This document shows, in pieces, positions 1 through 7,365 of a stretch of 31,396 bases of DNA. The translations under genes and the position numbers were made by a program. The stretch is from JAHIVN01 sp018816645 (GTDB lineage Bacteria; Patescibacteriota; Dojkabacteria; JAHIVN01): assembly GCA_043816305.1 (NCBI GenBank), contig JBDRHZ010000005.1, positions 1 through 31,396 of the forward strand, written 5' to 3'. How positions within the stretch are numbered: the first letter of the stretch is position 1; each line of letters starts with the position of its first letter. A model generated the notes under the pieces. That model saw nothing but the letters and a program-made list of their open reading frames with translations, was not told the DNA's origin and made no database searches.

Positions 1-691
1 GATACTAGACAATGAAAAACAAGTATTTAAACAAGGCACACATTTCAGAACGAAAATTTAGAGAAATTTTAAGGTTTTTCACTGAAGATGAAACTGCAAG
101 TAAGACTGCAAAATATTCTGGAATTAGTAGAAATTCAATCAACAAGATCTTTCATAAACTAAGGATCAGAATAACTCAAATCTCTATTGCAGATGTTCCT
201 GAACTTGGTGAATTTGAAGTAGATGAATCATATTTTGGAGCAAAGAGAGTCAGAGGTAAACGAGGAAGAGGTGCAGCAGGGAAAACCCCAGTGTTTGGAA
301 TATTAAAGAGAGATGGAAAAGTTTTTGTGAATATTGTTAAAAACTGCAAAAGAGAACAATTAATACCTATAATTGAGGGGAAAGTACTTGAAGGATCAAC
401 CATATATTCAGATGGGTGGAAAAGCTACGATGGATTAATATTAAATGGATATGACCATTATCGCGTGTATCATAGTAATGATGAATTTGTTCGTGGCAAA
501 GCTCATGTGAATGGTATAGAGAGCTTTTGGAGCTTTACGAAAAGAAGGCTATCAAAATTTAACGGACTAACAGATGATATGTTTAAACTTCACTTAAAAG
601 AATCTGAATTCAGATGGAATCACAGAGGAGAAATTTATGATATACTATTAAAAGAAGTACGAAAAAATCCGCTCTAAAGTTGTCTAGACCC
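1..691 (+). mobile_element. IS1595/ISXO2-like insertion sequence
   Basis: The element is about 690 bp and holds one DDE transposase gene. An 8-bp perfect terminal inverted repeat is visible: CTAGACAA at 5-12 and TTGTCTAG at 680-687. Extending outward, the right end reads GGGTCTAGACAA on the minus strand, ending at 691, and the left end reads GATACTAGACAA from base 1. The outermost bases match less well on the left. The transposase ATG begins inside the last base of the left repeat. A target-site duplication cannot be tested because the left flank is outside the window. The coincidence of the left end with base 1 suggests an assembly break at a repeated IS. Confidence 0.75.
12..677 (+). CDS. 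IS1595-family (ISXO2-like) DDE transposase
   Basis: Catalyses cut-and-paste or copy transposition of the surrounding IS. The 221-residue protein has an N-terminal helix-turn-helix (about 28-45, TASKTAKYSGISRNSINKI) followed by an ISXO2-like DDE domain. Candidate catalytic residues are D71 (FEVDESYFG), D134 (IYSDGWKSY) and E170 (HVNGIESFWS). The NGIESFW context is typical of the family. The zinc-ribbon found at the N terminus of many longer ISXO2 transposases is absent, so this is a short version. The ORF is intact and fills almost the whole element, so it may be active. It converges on valS with about 80 bp between the stop codons. Confidence 0.88.
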   Translation: MKNKYLNKAHISERKFREILRFFTEDETASKTAKYSGISRNSINKIFHKLRIRITQISIADVPELGEFEVDESYFGAKRVRGKRGRGAAGKTPVFGILKRDGKVFVNIVKNCKREQLIPIIEGKVLEGSTIYSDGWKSYDGLILNGYDHYRVYHSNDEFVRGKAHVNGIESFWSFTKRRLSKFNGLTDDMFKLHLKESEFRWNHRGEIYDILLKEVRKNPL

Positions 692-756
692 TTAACTAAT
701 AGCAGATAGCAAAAAGCATACAGCCAAAAGAGTTCAAATAAACTCCATCTAGAAAG

Positions 757-3051
757 TTATAAGTTTGCTTTTGGCCAGCTAGCGTACATTATTGTTTCGG
801 ACACTTCATCTTCTTTTGGCACCTCTTTCCATAGCCTTTCGGTGATAAATGGTATGAAAGGATGCAAGAGTTCAAGATATGTTTTCAAAGATTTCCAAAG
901 AACATATTGGACAGGGGTGTCCGATTTGTCGTCCGAATAAATAAACTCTTTCGAAAATTCCAGATATTTATCGCAGAACGTGTGCCAGAATGAGTCAATG
1001 AGTTCATCAATCGCAAGATTGAATTTGAAATTATCGATATGCTTTGTTGTATTCTTAACGAGGACACCAATATCTTTGAGCATCTTTTCGTCCTCCTGAG
1101 TAAGTTCTAGATCAGATTCTTTCTTCTTGTAGAGATCTTTCTCCTTGAGATTCATGAGTACATACTTGCTGGCGTTCCATAGTTTGTTCAAAAAGTTGCG
1201 ATTGAACTTGATTCTTTCCCAGTCAAAGTTGTAAACACTGCCTGCTTTTCCTGAGATGTAATAGAATAGTCTCAGTGTGTCTGCGCCATGTTCATTTACC
1301 ACATCATCCATCGATACGACATTTCCTTTTGACTTACTCATCTTTGTCCCATCAGATGCTTGTAGGGTTCCATGTAGAAATACGTCAGTGAATGGTACTT
1401 GTCCTGTTTTATATAGACCAAGCATGATCATTCTGGATACCCAGAGCTCGAGGATTCCGTAGCCGGTTTCCATAGTGTTAGTAGGATAGAATTTGTCCAG
1501 CAATCCGGCCTTCTTCAAAGTCGCATGCGGCCACTGGCCGGATGAAAACCAAGTATCTAGAACGTCATCATCCTGGATCCATTCTTCTCCGGGAGATTCC
1601 AGCTGAATGCGTACCTGATCACTATCCAGTAGATCGAATTCTTGATCATTCAAAGTTTCTTGTACTTTGCCATCCTTGTCGATTCTCTCGTCTATTTTCC
1701 CTTTGTACCAGGCGGGAATTCTGTACCCCCACCAGAGAGATCTGGAAATTGGCCAATCGCGGAGGTTATCCATCCACTGGAAGTATCTCTTGCTCATATA
1801 TTTGGGATGTATCTTTATATCCCCGTCTTTGACAACCTTTATCGCGGCATCTCTCATCTCTCTCACATCCACGTACCATTGAGAAGACATAAGCGGTTCA
1901 ATGATGTCCTTACACCGCTCACAGATAGAAACATTCTGTTCTATTGGTTCAGTCTTTTCGATCAGCCCTTGGTTGGTTAGGTCTTTGATAACCGTCTCTC
2001 TTGCTTCGGAAATAGTCATACCCTTATATTTGTCCACAGGTCCATAAAGTCTGGAGTCTTTCCAAATGACATTTACATAGTCGATTTTCTTTTTTGGGTT
2101 TTCCTTATTCCACCTGAGCATGATGGCGTAATCTTCCGGAGCATGTGCCGGAGTTATCTTCAGTGCACCTGTGCCGAAATCTTTGTCTACCAGGGGATCT
2201 GAGATAATAGGAATTTTTCTTTCTAGCAGAGGGAGAATTACAGTTTTTCCAATTAAGTCTTTGTACCTTTTATCTTTCGGATTTACAGCAACTGCAGTAT
2301 CCGCAAGCATAGTTTCGGGTCGAGTGGTGGCTATGGTGATATGAGAGACGCTATTCATAGTGTCTGTACAGCTGAGGGGGTACTTTATATACGTTAGTTC
2401 AGATTTTCGCTCTAATCTCTCTAGATCTGCATCTGACAATGCTGTCTGACAACTTGGGCACCAGTTGTTGATACGAATGCCCTTGTATATTTTTCTGTCT
2501 TTATACAATTCTTTGAATGTTTCCAGTACAGTTTTTACAATGTCTGGATCAAGTGTGAAAGTATCTCTATCAAAATCTGCTGATAAGCCGACGCGCTGCT
2601 CGTCTGCACGAGCTTGTTTTGCACAATCTGTACAGTATGTGTAGCATTGCTTGTAAAATTCTTCTCTTCCGATGTCCAATTTTGTTTTACCCTGCTTTTT
2701 TAGAACCTCTCTTTCGAAAACTATCTCAGACTGTATTCCGGCATGGTCTTTCCCGGGGAATAATAAAGTCTTTTTCCCAAGCATGCGGTGATATCTGCCC
2801 AATAAATCCTGATAAGCATATCCGGACATATTACCCAGATGCGGCCGTGCATTTGCATTTGGGGGAGGACAGATGATGCAGAATGATTCTCTCTTGTCAT
2901 TCTTTAAATCCTTCTGTAGGCCTTTATCCTTATGATATTCGGGTTTGTAATATTTACCCTTCTCCCAGAATTTTAGAATCTCTTCTTCGATTTTTATAGG
3001 ATCGTAGGGTCCCTTCGGTAGGCTTAGAGCGCGCCCTTTGGGTAAGTTCAT
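757..3051 (-). CDS. valS: Valine--tRNA ligase
   Basis: Cytoplasmic class I aminoacyl-tRNA synthetase that charges tRNA-Val. At 764 residues it is shorter than the roughly 870-950 of most bacterial ValRS and lacks the C-terminal coiled coil. Seen in order: signature-1 region PPPNANARPHLGN (62-74), zinc-type cysteines CPSC (198-201), CP1 editing domain with ATTRPET (241-247), second cysteine pair in ICERC, the ISRSLWWGYRIPAWY block, KMSKS (570-574), then the anticodon-binding helices. The second His of the HIGH motif is Asn (HLGN). The first 14 residues contain LPKG twice and come from a GC-rich mini-repeat (about 3008-3045) that also lies next to the start codon. Translation could start elsewhere if that element is a recent insertion. 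The gene sits downstream of a T-box leader and should be induced when tRNA-Val is uncharged. Confidence 0.95.
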   Translation of the reverse strand: MNLPKGRALSLPKGPYDPIKIEEEILKFWEKGKYYKPEYHKDKGLQKDLKNDKRESFCIICPPPNANARPHLGNMSGYAYQDLLGRYHRMLGKKTLLFPGKDHAGIQSEIVFEREVLKKQGKTKLDIGREEFYKQCYTYCTDCAKQARADEQRVGLSADFDRDTFTLDPDIVKTVLETFKELYKDRKIYKGIRINNWCPSCQTALSDADLERLERKSELTYIKYPLSCTDTMNSVSHITIATTRPETMLADTAVAVNPKDKRYKDLIGKTVILPLLERKIPIISDPLVDKDFGTGALKITPAHAPEDYAIMLRWNKENPKKKIDYVNVIWKDSRLYGPVDKYKGMTISEARETVIKDLTNQGLIEKTEPIEQNVSICERCKDIIEPLMSSQWYVDVREMRDAAIKVVKDGDIKIHPKYMSKRYFQWMDNLRDWPISRSLWWGYRIPAWYKGKIDERIDKDGKVQETLNDQEFDLLDSDQVRIQLESPGEEWIQDDDVLDTWFSSGQWPHATLKKAGLLDKFYPTNTMETGYGILELWVSRMIMLGLYKTGQVPFTDVFLHGTLQASDGTKMSKSKGNVVSMDDVVNEHGADTLRLFYYISGKAGSVYNFDWERIKFNRNFLNKLWNASKYVLMNLKEKDLYKKKESDLELTQEDEKMLKDIGVLVKNTTKHIDNFKFNLAIDELIDSFWHTFCDKYLEFSKEFIYSDDKSDTPVQYVLWKSLKTYLELLHPFIPFITERLWKEVPKEDEVSETIMYASWPKANL
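3008..3045 (-). repeat. GC-rich mini-repeat inserted in the valS start region
   Basis: On the coding strand two copies of a motif like TACCSAARGG flank a GCGCGC core and are translated as LPKG...LPKG. The segment is GC-rich compared with its surroundings and precedes the conserved ValRS N terminus (YDPIKIEEEILKFWE). It looks like an in-frame palindromic mini-element of the kind scattered in many small bacterial genomes. The element type is inferred; the repeated motif is seen. Confidence 0.5.
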
Positions 3052-3091
3052 AATTAAGAATGTAAAATGTAGAATTAAGAATTATCAGCCA

Positions 3092-3119
3092 CCGTGCCTG
3101 CAGGCAGGCGCCTTTGGCG
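3092..3119. repeat. GC-rich palindromic mini-element in the valS leader
   Basis: Contains the palindrome GCCTGCAGGC followed by CGCC-TTT-GGCG, a small perfect hairpin, between the T-box terminator and the valS start. Base composition differs sharply from the AT-rich flanks. Its function is unknown. It would form a hairpin in the read-through transcript just upstream of the start codon. Confidence 0.5.
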
Positions 3120-3169
3120 TAAAAAAAAGTCCTCGTCTTAATACCAATATTGATATTAAAACAAGGACT
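3120..3169 (-). terminator. Intrinsic terminator of the T-box leader
   Basis: On the minus strand an 18-bp uninterrupted stem (arms 3152-3169 and 3128-3145, with a few G-U pairs) closes a 6-nt loop and is followed by eight U residues (3121-3128). The 5' side lies directly after the T-box core, as expected for antiterminator/terminator competition. Confidence 0.9.
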
Positions 3170-3350
3170 CTCTTAGAGACGGTACCACTTGAGTTCAGTA
3201 AGCCTTTGCAGAACTTACTCTCTTTTCCTACTTCGCCCGTAGGATAAACAGCTTTAACGGGCTTACCCGGGAAGCTTTACTCACCATTAGGTTTTCTTCT
3301 TCCAGCCTCTCTTTGTGACGTAGTCAAAGATCAAACGCTTTTTGGTATTA
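3120..3350 (-). promoter_or_regulatory. T-box riboswitch leader of valS
   Basis: On the minus strand the leader holds, in order: a short hairpin CUUUG-ACUACGUCA-CAAAG (about 3312-3330) whose loop contains the valine codon GUC followed by A; an AGCUU/AAGCU plus CGGG-UAAG-CCCG stem (about 3245-3275); a CCUAC/GUAGG hairpin; an AGUAAG/CUUACU stem; the T-box core UGGUACCG (about 3179-3188); and a terminator. The UGG would contact the tRNA acceptor end and promote the antiterminator. The predicted transcription start near 3350 leaves too little room for a full-length Stem I, so Stem I appears truncated to the specifier hairpin. T-box identity rests on the core motif, the terminator and placement before an aminoacyl-tRNA synthetase gene. 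Confidence 0.85.
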
Positions 3351-3356
3351 AACTTC

Positions 3357-3384
3357 ATTATAGCATAGTGTGTTGATATTACAA
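3357..3384 (-). promoter_or_regulatory. Promoter of the valS T-box transcript
   Basis: On the minus strand TTGTAA (3379-3384), a 16-bp spacer and TATAAT (3357-3362). It predicts a start near 3350, just upstream of the specifier hairpin. Confidence 0.7.
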
Positions 3385-3445
3385 CTTTTTCATGCGAAAT
3401 ATGTCTTCTAGAAGTATTCTTGTCCTGTTGATCTAGATGGAGGTT

Positions 3446-3489
3446 TACCACCCCATACTCCAGGTGGTACTTTTTACACAAAAAGTACC
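3446..3489. repeat. Two overlapping inverted repeats upstream of comF
   Basis: The first is TACCACC (3446-3452) with GGTGGTA (3463-3469). The second is a perfect 10-bp repeat, GGTACTTTTT (3466-3475) and AAAAAGTACC (3480-3489), with a 4-nt loop. They share GGTA, so in RNA they would be mutually exclusive. No gene explains them. They lie between the valS promoter and comF. Confidence 0.6.
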
Positions 3490-3579
3490 CAACACTTCAG
3501 ACTTTTACAGGAGATTGTGCAGGTTATATTTCACATTTATGAAAGTGTGCTTCATGGCATTTGATAAAGGGGTTAGTAT

Positions 3580-4305
3580 TTGGAGATGAGAGATAAGATT
3601 AAATCAATTCTCAAGCTTTTAGAAGAACTCTTCTTTCCTGCTATCTGTGAGGGCTGCGGTGAGGTCGGCTGTTACCTGTGTGATAGGTGTGTCGCTCAAC
3701 AGATCTCCATTCGAAAAAGTCAGCAGTGTCATGTATGTAAAAGAAATATGAAGGAAGGACTGGTACATAAAAAATGTGTGAGTGGAACAAATTTAGATGG
3801 AGTCTTCATTGCTGCAGATTACTCCAAGTTTATAGAGAATTATTTAGGAGATATAAAGTATGAGTTCTATTACAAAATGATTGATGATCTGGTAAAGGTA
3901 TTTCAAAAAGTATTCGAGAAAGAATCTATCTTTCACAAGATTCTCGAAGATTCAGTCCTGACGTTTGTTCCGCTGCATACTCGGCGAAAGAGATGGCGGG
4001 GGTTTAACCAGGCTGAATTGATAGCAAAACAGCTATCTGATTTGTGGAGAATTGATTCTGCTAAACTGCTGGAAAGAAGAAGGAAAACAAAATCACAGGT
4101 AGGTTTGAAGAGAAAGGAAAGACTAGAGAATTTGAAGGGAGCGTTTGAAATTGGAGATGGTGAAATAGCTAAATGGTTAAATGGTCGAAGTGTGATTATT
4201 GTAGACGATGTGATGACAAGCGGAGGAACACTGGAGGAGTGTGCTTTGGAGCTGAAGAAGGCTGGAGTGGGTAAGGTTTATGGTTTGGTGGTGGCGAGAG
4301 GCTAG
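3580..4305 (+). CDS. comF: ComF family phosphoribosyltransferase-fold protein
   Basis: ComF proteins are cytoplasmic and, where studied, link competence machinery to handling of incoming DNA. Seen: an N-terminal zinc-ribbon-like region (C23, C26, C34, C37, then C50, C53), the conserved PLHTRRKRWRGFNQAELIAK block (131-150), the KSQVGLKRKERLENLKGAF block, and a PRPP-binding loop VIIVDDVMTSGGT (205-217). The 241-residue length is normal. The start is uncertain: TTG at 3580 lies 7 nt after AAAGGGG, while ATG at 3586 would give a two-residue shorter protein. A TATATT box at 3525-3530 could serve as promoter. The next feature downstream is a decayed S23-type gene. Confidence 0.93.
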   Translation: MEMRDKIKSILKLLEELFFPAICEGCGEVGCYLCDRCVAQQISIRKSQQCHVCKRNMKEGLVHKKCVSGTNLDGVFIAADYSKFIENYLGDIKYEFYYKMIDDLVKVFQKVFEKESIFHKILEDSVLTFVPLHTRRKRWRGFNQAELIAKQLSDLWRIDSAKLLERRRKTKSQVGLKRKERLENLKGAFEIGDGEIAKWLNGRSVIIVDDVMTSGGTLEECALELKKAGVGKVYGLVVARG

Positions 4306-4353
4306 GAAGATATCTCAAATATAAAATCTCAAAACTCGAAAATTAGTTTATTT

Positions 4354-4726
4354 ATGCTTGCCTTCTCTATGCATACAAGTAAATCCCGGAATGTTAAAGT
4401 TCGAGCATATCATTTTGCTCTAGACATAATGAAGTTTATAAAAGAACTTTCAAGGAAAAGGGAATATTGGTCAATATCTGATCAGTTGCTTAGATCTGCT
4501 ACAAGAGTAGGAGCAAACTAAGTCGGCCTGTACTCGAAGAGATTTTGTTAATTTCCTCCAAATCTCTCTCAAATCAGCTAACGAAACGAGATATTGGCTT
4601 AGCTTGATAAGAGATTCGATATCCTGTTCAAGGATAAAACTTCAAGTTTTAAGTTTACTAACTGAAGTCGATGAAATCAGCAATATGGTTGCTGCGAGTA
4701 TAATAACCCTTAAAAAGGGGAAATAG
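4354..4726 (+). pseudogene. Four-helix-bundle (S23-type) protein, frameshifted
   Basis: Family members are small helical proteins often encoded near rRNA or scattered through CPR genomes; function unknown. The first frame (from ATG 4354 or 4369) reads VRAYHFALDIMKF, later SDQLLRSATRVGAN, and then meets TAA at 4519-4521. From 4523 another frame continues as SACTRRDFVNFLQISLKSAN, then ETRYWLSLIRDS, and on to a stop at 4724-4726. The two halves match consecutive parts of the family, but the usual I(V/A)EAQ segment between them is missing. This points to a small deletion of about 11 bp rather than a sequencing slip. Probably non-functional. Confidence 0.8.
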
Positions 4727-4820
4727 AGGGTTGTTTCGTTGTCCATCTTTGAAATTTAAGTTTTGAGCTAAATCCGGTAATTCTTACTTTTAAGAAGATG
4801 ATATTTATTGGATTTAATGT

Positions 4821-4826
4821 TATAAT
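4821..4826 (+). promoter_or_regulatory. -10 box of ssrA
   Basis: TATAAT lies 14 nt before the mature 5' end of tmRNA, leaving room for a short 5' leader removed by RNase P. No clear -35 hexamer is visible. Confidence 0.6.
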
Positions 4827-4840
4827 AGCAGCTACTAGTC

Positions 4841-5312
4841 GGGGACGACCGGCTTTGACAGAAAAGCAGATCTTTAAAATCTCAAGCAGAAGTTTGTGCA
4901 AACAGCACTTCTATAAAACAACTGTAAGTGCCAGGTATGCAACACTGGTAGGCTTAAAACTAAATGCCAAAACAAATAGCATTTCAGCAAAGCTTCGAAC
5001 CGCTTATGAGGAATTTAAGCTTGGTCTTAATGCACTTAAAGCAGGAGTTAGCTTTGTGTATGCATAACTCGTAAGAGAAGTGCATAGGTCTATGAGATTT
5101 TCTCTTGGTGAGATTCCATAGGCGTAACTTAAGCCAAGATGCAGACTTTACCGGGGAGTTCTTGCTCGTAAAGTCGAAGAAGTTCCAAGAACTCGGCGAG
5201 TAGTGCTTTTGCCTGTTTTTATTCTACTCATCGTTAAAAGTTAAATAGGATAAGCTTGTAGAAGGTTTTAAGGATACTTTTTTGGACGTGGGTTCGATTC
5301 CCACCGTCTCCA
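4841..5312 (+). ncRNA. ssrA: tmRNA (SsrA), ribosome rescue RNA
   Basis: Rescues stalled ribosomes by trans-translation. The 5' GGGGACG (4841-4847) pairs with CGTCTCC (5305-5311), and GTGGGTTCGATTCCCAC forms the T arm. Discriminator A is 5312 and CCA is not encoded. Helix 2 is visible as AUCUUUAAAAUC pairing with GGUUUUAAGGAU, extended by CAAGC/GCUUG. A PK1-like AGAAGU/ACUUCU structure is followed by UAAGU-GCC, which resembles a resume site. The reading frame from that GCC (4934) runs 43 codons and ends ALKAGVSFVYA-stop (TAA 5065-5067). The stop lies inside a pseudoknot GAGUUA/UAACUC with UAUGCA/UGCAUA. The exact resume codon is not certain; later GCN codons in the same frame would give shorter tags. 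The same frame looks like an 89-aa ORF, but it is not a separate gene. Confidence 0.93.
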
Positions 5313-5313
5313 T

Positions 5314-5353
5314 AAGGACTTTGATACCAACGAAGTTGGTGGCAAAGTCCTTT
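5314..5353 (+). terminator. Hairpin after ssrA, probable terminator
   Basis: AAGGACTTTG pairs with CAAAGTCCTT, with inner ACCAAC/GTTGGT and loop GAA, followed by TTTA. It begins directly after the tmRNA 3' end. The same hairpin is copied at the start of the A2 and A3 elements. Confidence 0.75.
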
Positions 5354-5492
5354 ACTAAAGATAGGGAAGAGAACCCTCTGCCAGAGGCAGATAAAGGGTT
5401 CGCTCAATGAGGGGTTAACGAAGGCAAGCTGAGGGCGAAGCCTGAGTTTACCCGAAATAGTCCTCCGTAGGAGGGATTCCCACCGTCTCCAT
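5314..5492 (+). repeat. A element, copy 1
   Basis: Begins with the post-ssrA hairpin, continues through further hairpins (GAACCCT/AGGGTTC enclosing TCTGCC/GGCAGA; CCTCC-GTA-GGAGG), and ends at 5475-5492 with an exact 18-bp copy of the tmRNA 3' region (5296-5313, GATTCCCACCGTCTCCAT). A2 and A3 share the same order of blocks. No gene is present. The copied tmRNA end lacks the 5' acceptor and D-like parts, so it is not a functional RNA. It looks like an attachment-site duplication. Confidence 0.85.
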
Positions 5493-5583
5493 TTGATTCC
5501 TTTTTCACTTATTCAGGATAAGAATTTATTTGGTGCGACTGAATAGTGCAATGTCTAAAGTTACTTTATCCCTAGATATACTG

Positions 5584-6132
5584 CTAGAGTAGTTCGATTA
5601 ATGGTTTAAGGTGCTCATCAATTAACTGTTTAGCACCCTTCATTTTGATTGCATGGTAAGTAACAAGTGTCAACCCATGATTTATAGGGTCTTCACTAAA
5701 TGGATAGGCTGCCTGTAGAGCTGCGCCAAGTCCGTTAAATAATCCTCGACTTCTTGTTGTGTGTGAAATAGCGGTCTTTATATAATCTACTGAGCTTTTC
5801 ATAGATGTTTCTCGACAGAAAACTACTAGTTGCCCATTATTAGTAAGTCCTAGAACATATTCCGTATCGTCTGTTATACTTCCATGTGTTGCGAAAATAA
5901 TTACTCCATTAATTTCTTGGACTGTACCATCAAAATAAGGTCTGACTTTAGGGATCTGAGAACTGAAAGCGACTATTTCCTCTTATGTGGGGGACAGAAT
6001 AGTAAAATTAATAGGGATATCTTTCTGCTGTGCTTGTTCTGCTATTCTAATGATTTCAGTATACATTTGTCTTCCGGTAGTTAACCACTCGGGACTCTTC
6101 ACTGATTCATAAAATATTTCAGCTCTCTCCAT
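5584..6132 (-). pseudogene. Hypothetical protein interrupted by an in-frame TAA
   Basis: Read from ATG at 6130-6132, the frame stays open for 182 codons except for a single TAA at codon 50 (5983-5985). The first part begins MERAEIFYESVKSPEWLTTG and the second includes NGVIIFATHGSITDDTEY and HTTRSRGLFNGLGAALQAAY. Continuity on both sides of the stop indicates a point mutation in a formerly intact gene. A shorter product could start at ATG 5802. I do not recognise the family; no transmembrane segment or catalytic motif is evident. It is the single gene of the module between A1 and B1. Confidence 0.65.
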
Positions 6133-6200
6133 ATTTTTATTTGCTTATAAATTGGTAGAAAATCAGCTGTCAAGATGATTGTATCATAAATTGGTGATAA

Positions 6201-6459
6201 AGTTCCAACTTTGTCCACTATACTCGATTCACTTTTTGTGTTTTAGAGTAAACCCCGTATAACGCGCTATGCTCGTATACGGGGCAAGCGGGACGCAGGT
6301 CCATCGAAGTTCTGAGCTGGCGAAGAACGTAGATGGATCGGAACCGCTACAATGCAGGCAGGGTAGGGGAAAGATGAAATTTGAAGAAAGTTCCCTGTCT
6401 GCCGACGACAGGCAGGTTACTTTCCGCAGTGAGGCGGACAGGTATCCACTATGCTCCAT
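6201..6459 (+). repeat. B element, copy 1
   Basis: Starts with AGTTCCAACTTTGTCC plus ACTATACTC and ends TCCACTATGCTCCAT. Inside are a 9-bp perfect inverted repeat CCCCGTATA/TATACGGGG, a TCCATC/GATGGA stem enclosing GTTCT/AGAAC, and a GC-rich insertion between AGTTCC and TCCACTATGCTCCAT built of CTGTCTGCC/GGCAG and GGCGGACAG blocks. The junction CTCCAT is at 6454-6459. No gene is present. Confidence 0.85.
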
Positions 6460-6579
6460 TTTTATCTCATTTAGCAGAATTAGATTTGGCTGGTATAGAA
6501 TCTGAAATGCAGGAAAAGCTATAGAACTTTAAAGAATAGTTTTTCTAACTAAACGAAGAAAGAGCTTCTACTTTAACTA

Positions 6580-7302
6580 CTAGTGTTTCTCAACTTCAAC
6601 TGTAAGTGACTTCACGATTTCATCACAAAAAGAATAATCAGAAGAATCATTCGTGCAAGAGATGAAGAAAAAAACTGATTCTTCAAGCTTAATTATAGGG
6701 TTGCCACAAGGAGGATTTATAGCTAATTCTCCGGGGTAATCGCAAGGGCCTTCTTGCTTTACTTGGTTGGAATACGAGGCTTGTCCTTCTTTATCAATAA
6801 TTCGATAGGTATCTTTGAAGATGCTATGCTTCAACAGGAGCTCATAACTAGAGAATTCCTCTTCCATCGATTCGTAAAATGTATATATTTCTAAGGTTGA
6901 GGTAGTGTCACTGATTTTAACTACTGGAATATTGTTTTCAATTGAATTCTTTGTTTGGTCTATTACGACTCCTTTGTTTATGTTTGCCTTGAAATGGAGT
7001 GAGAATGGAATCATGGAATTCTTTGAGCCAATAAGTGAAAAAGACGCCTTATCTTTCTCTGATGTTGTAATAGTAGTAGTTGTTGAAGAATTCGAGCTGG
7101 AACTGGCAGTACTTGCTGTTTGTGTTGAAATGGATTCGGAAGAATTTGTAGTACTCTTTTGTGATCCATTCTTACCTGTATCTTCGCCAAATTTATAGCT
7201 GATGTAGCCAACGAGTCCTGTGAGGATTAATATCAAAAAAAAAGCAATAATAATTGGCATCGATTGACTTTTCTTCTTTGGTTGAGTGTTCTCTTGTTCC
7301 AT
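6580..7302 (-). CDS. Membrane-anchored hypothetical protein with Ser/Thr-rich linker
   Basis: No family recognised. The 240 residues comprise a short polar N terminus (MEQENTQPKKKSQS), one transmembrane helix (about 15-36, MPIIIAFFLILILTGLVGYI), a GKNG motif, a low-complexity Ser/Thr linker (about 48-84) and an extracytoplasmic domain with cysteines (GPCDYP, NPPCGNP, FISCTND, FCDEI) that could form disulfides. The architecture matches the gene at 11653-12345, including the YxxGxxxGKNG motif after the membrane helix. That similarity suggests paralogous modules with different sensor or binding domains. It has its own promoter and is the single gene between B1 and B2. Role unknown. Confidence 0.8.
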   Translation of the reverse strand: MEQENTQPKKKSQSMPIIIAFFLILILTGLVGYISYKFGEDTGKNGSQKSTTNSSESISTQTASTASSSSNSSTTTTITTSEKDKASFSLIGSKNSMIPFSLHFKANINKGVVIDQTKNSIENNIPVVKISDTTSTLEIYTFYESMEEEFSSYELLLKHSIFKDTYRIIDKEGQASYSNQVKQEGPCDYPGELAINPPCGNPIIKLEESVFFFISCTNDSSDYSFCDEIVKSLTVEVEKH

Positions 7303-7333
7303 CGGAGTGTTTCCTAAGAATTTATCTATAAAT

Positions 7334-7362
7334 AATATAACATGAAATCAAGGGAAAAGTAA
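7334..7362 (-). promoter_or_regulatory. Promoter of the 7302 gene
   Basis: On the minus strand TTACTT (7357-7362), 17-bp spacer, TATATT (7334-7339). The block closely resembles the promoter at 12377-12405, including GTTAC before and ATGT next to the -10. Confidence 0.65.
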
Positions 7363-7365
7363 CAG

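Noticed and set aside
1542..1980. Plus-strand ORFs inside valS and other antisense ORFs
   Set aside because: They are shadows of the conserved minus-strand coding frame.
3287..3481. 64-codon minus-strand frame before the valS leader
   Set aside because: It spans the T-box promoter and the start of the leader RNA and has no protein-like features.
4798..5067. 89-codon open frame on the plus strand
   Set aside because: It lies within tmRNA and overlaps its tRNA-like and pseudoknot parts; only its end is translated, as the tag.
6269..6505. ORFs inside the B elements (also 6229-6459 and 7432-7671 on the minus strand)
   Set aside because: They follow the repeat sequence, are not conserved as frames between copies and contain the palindromic insertions.
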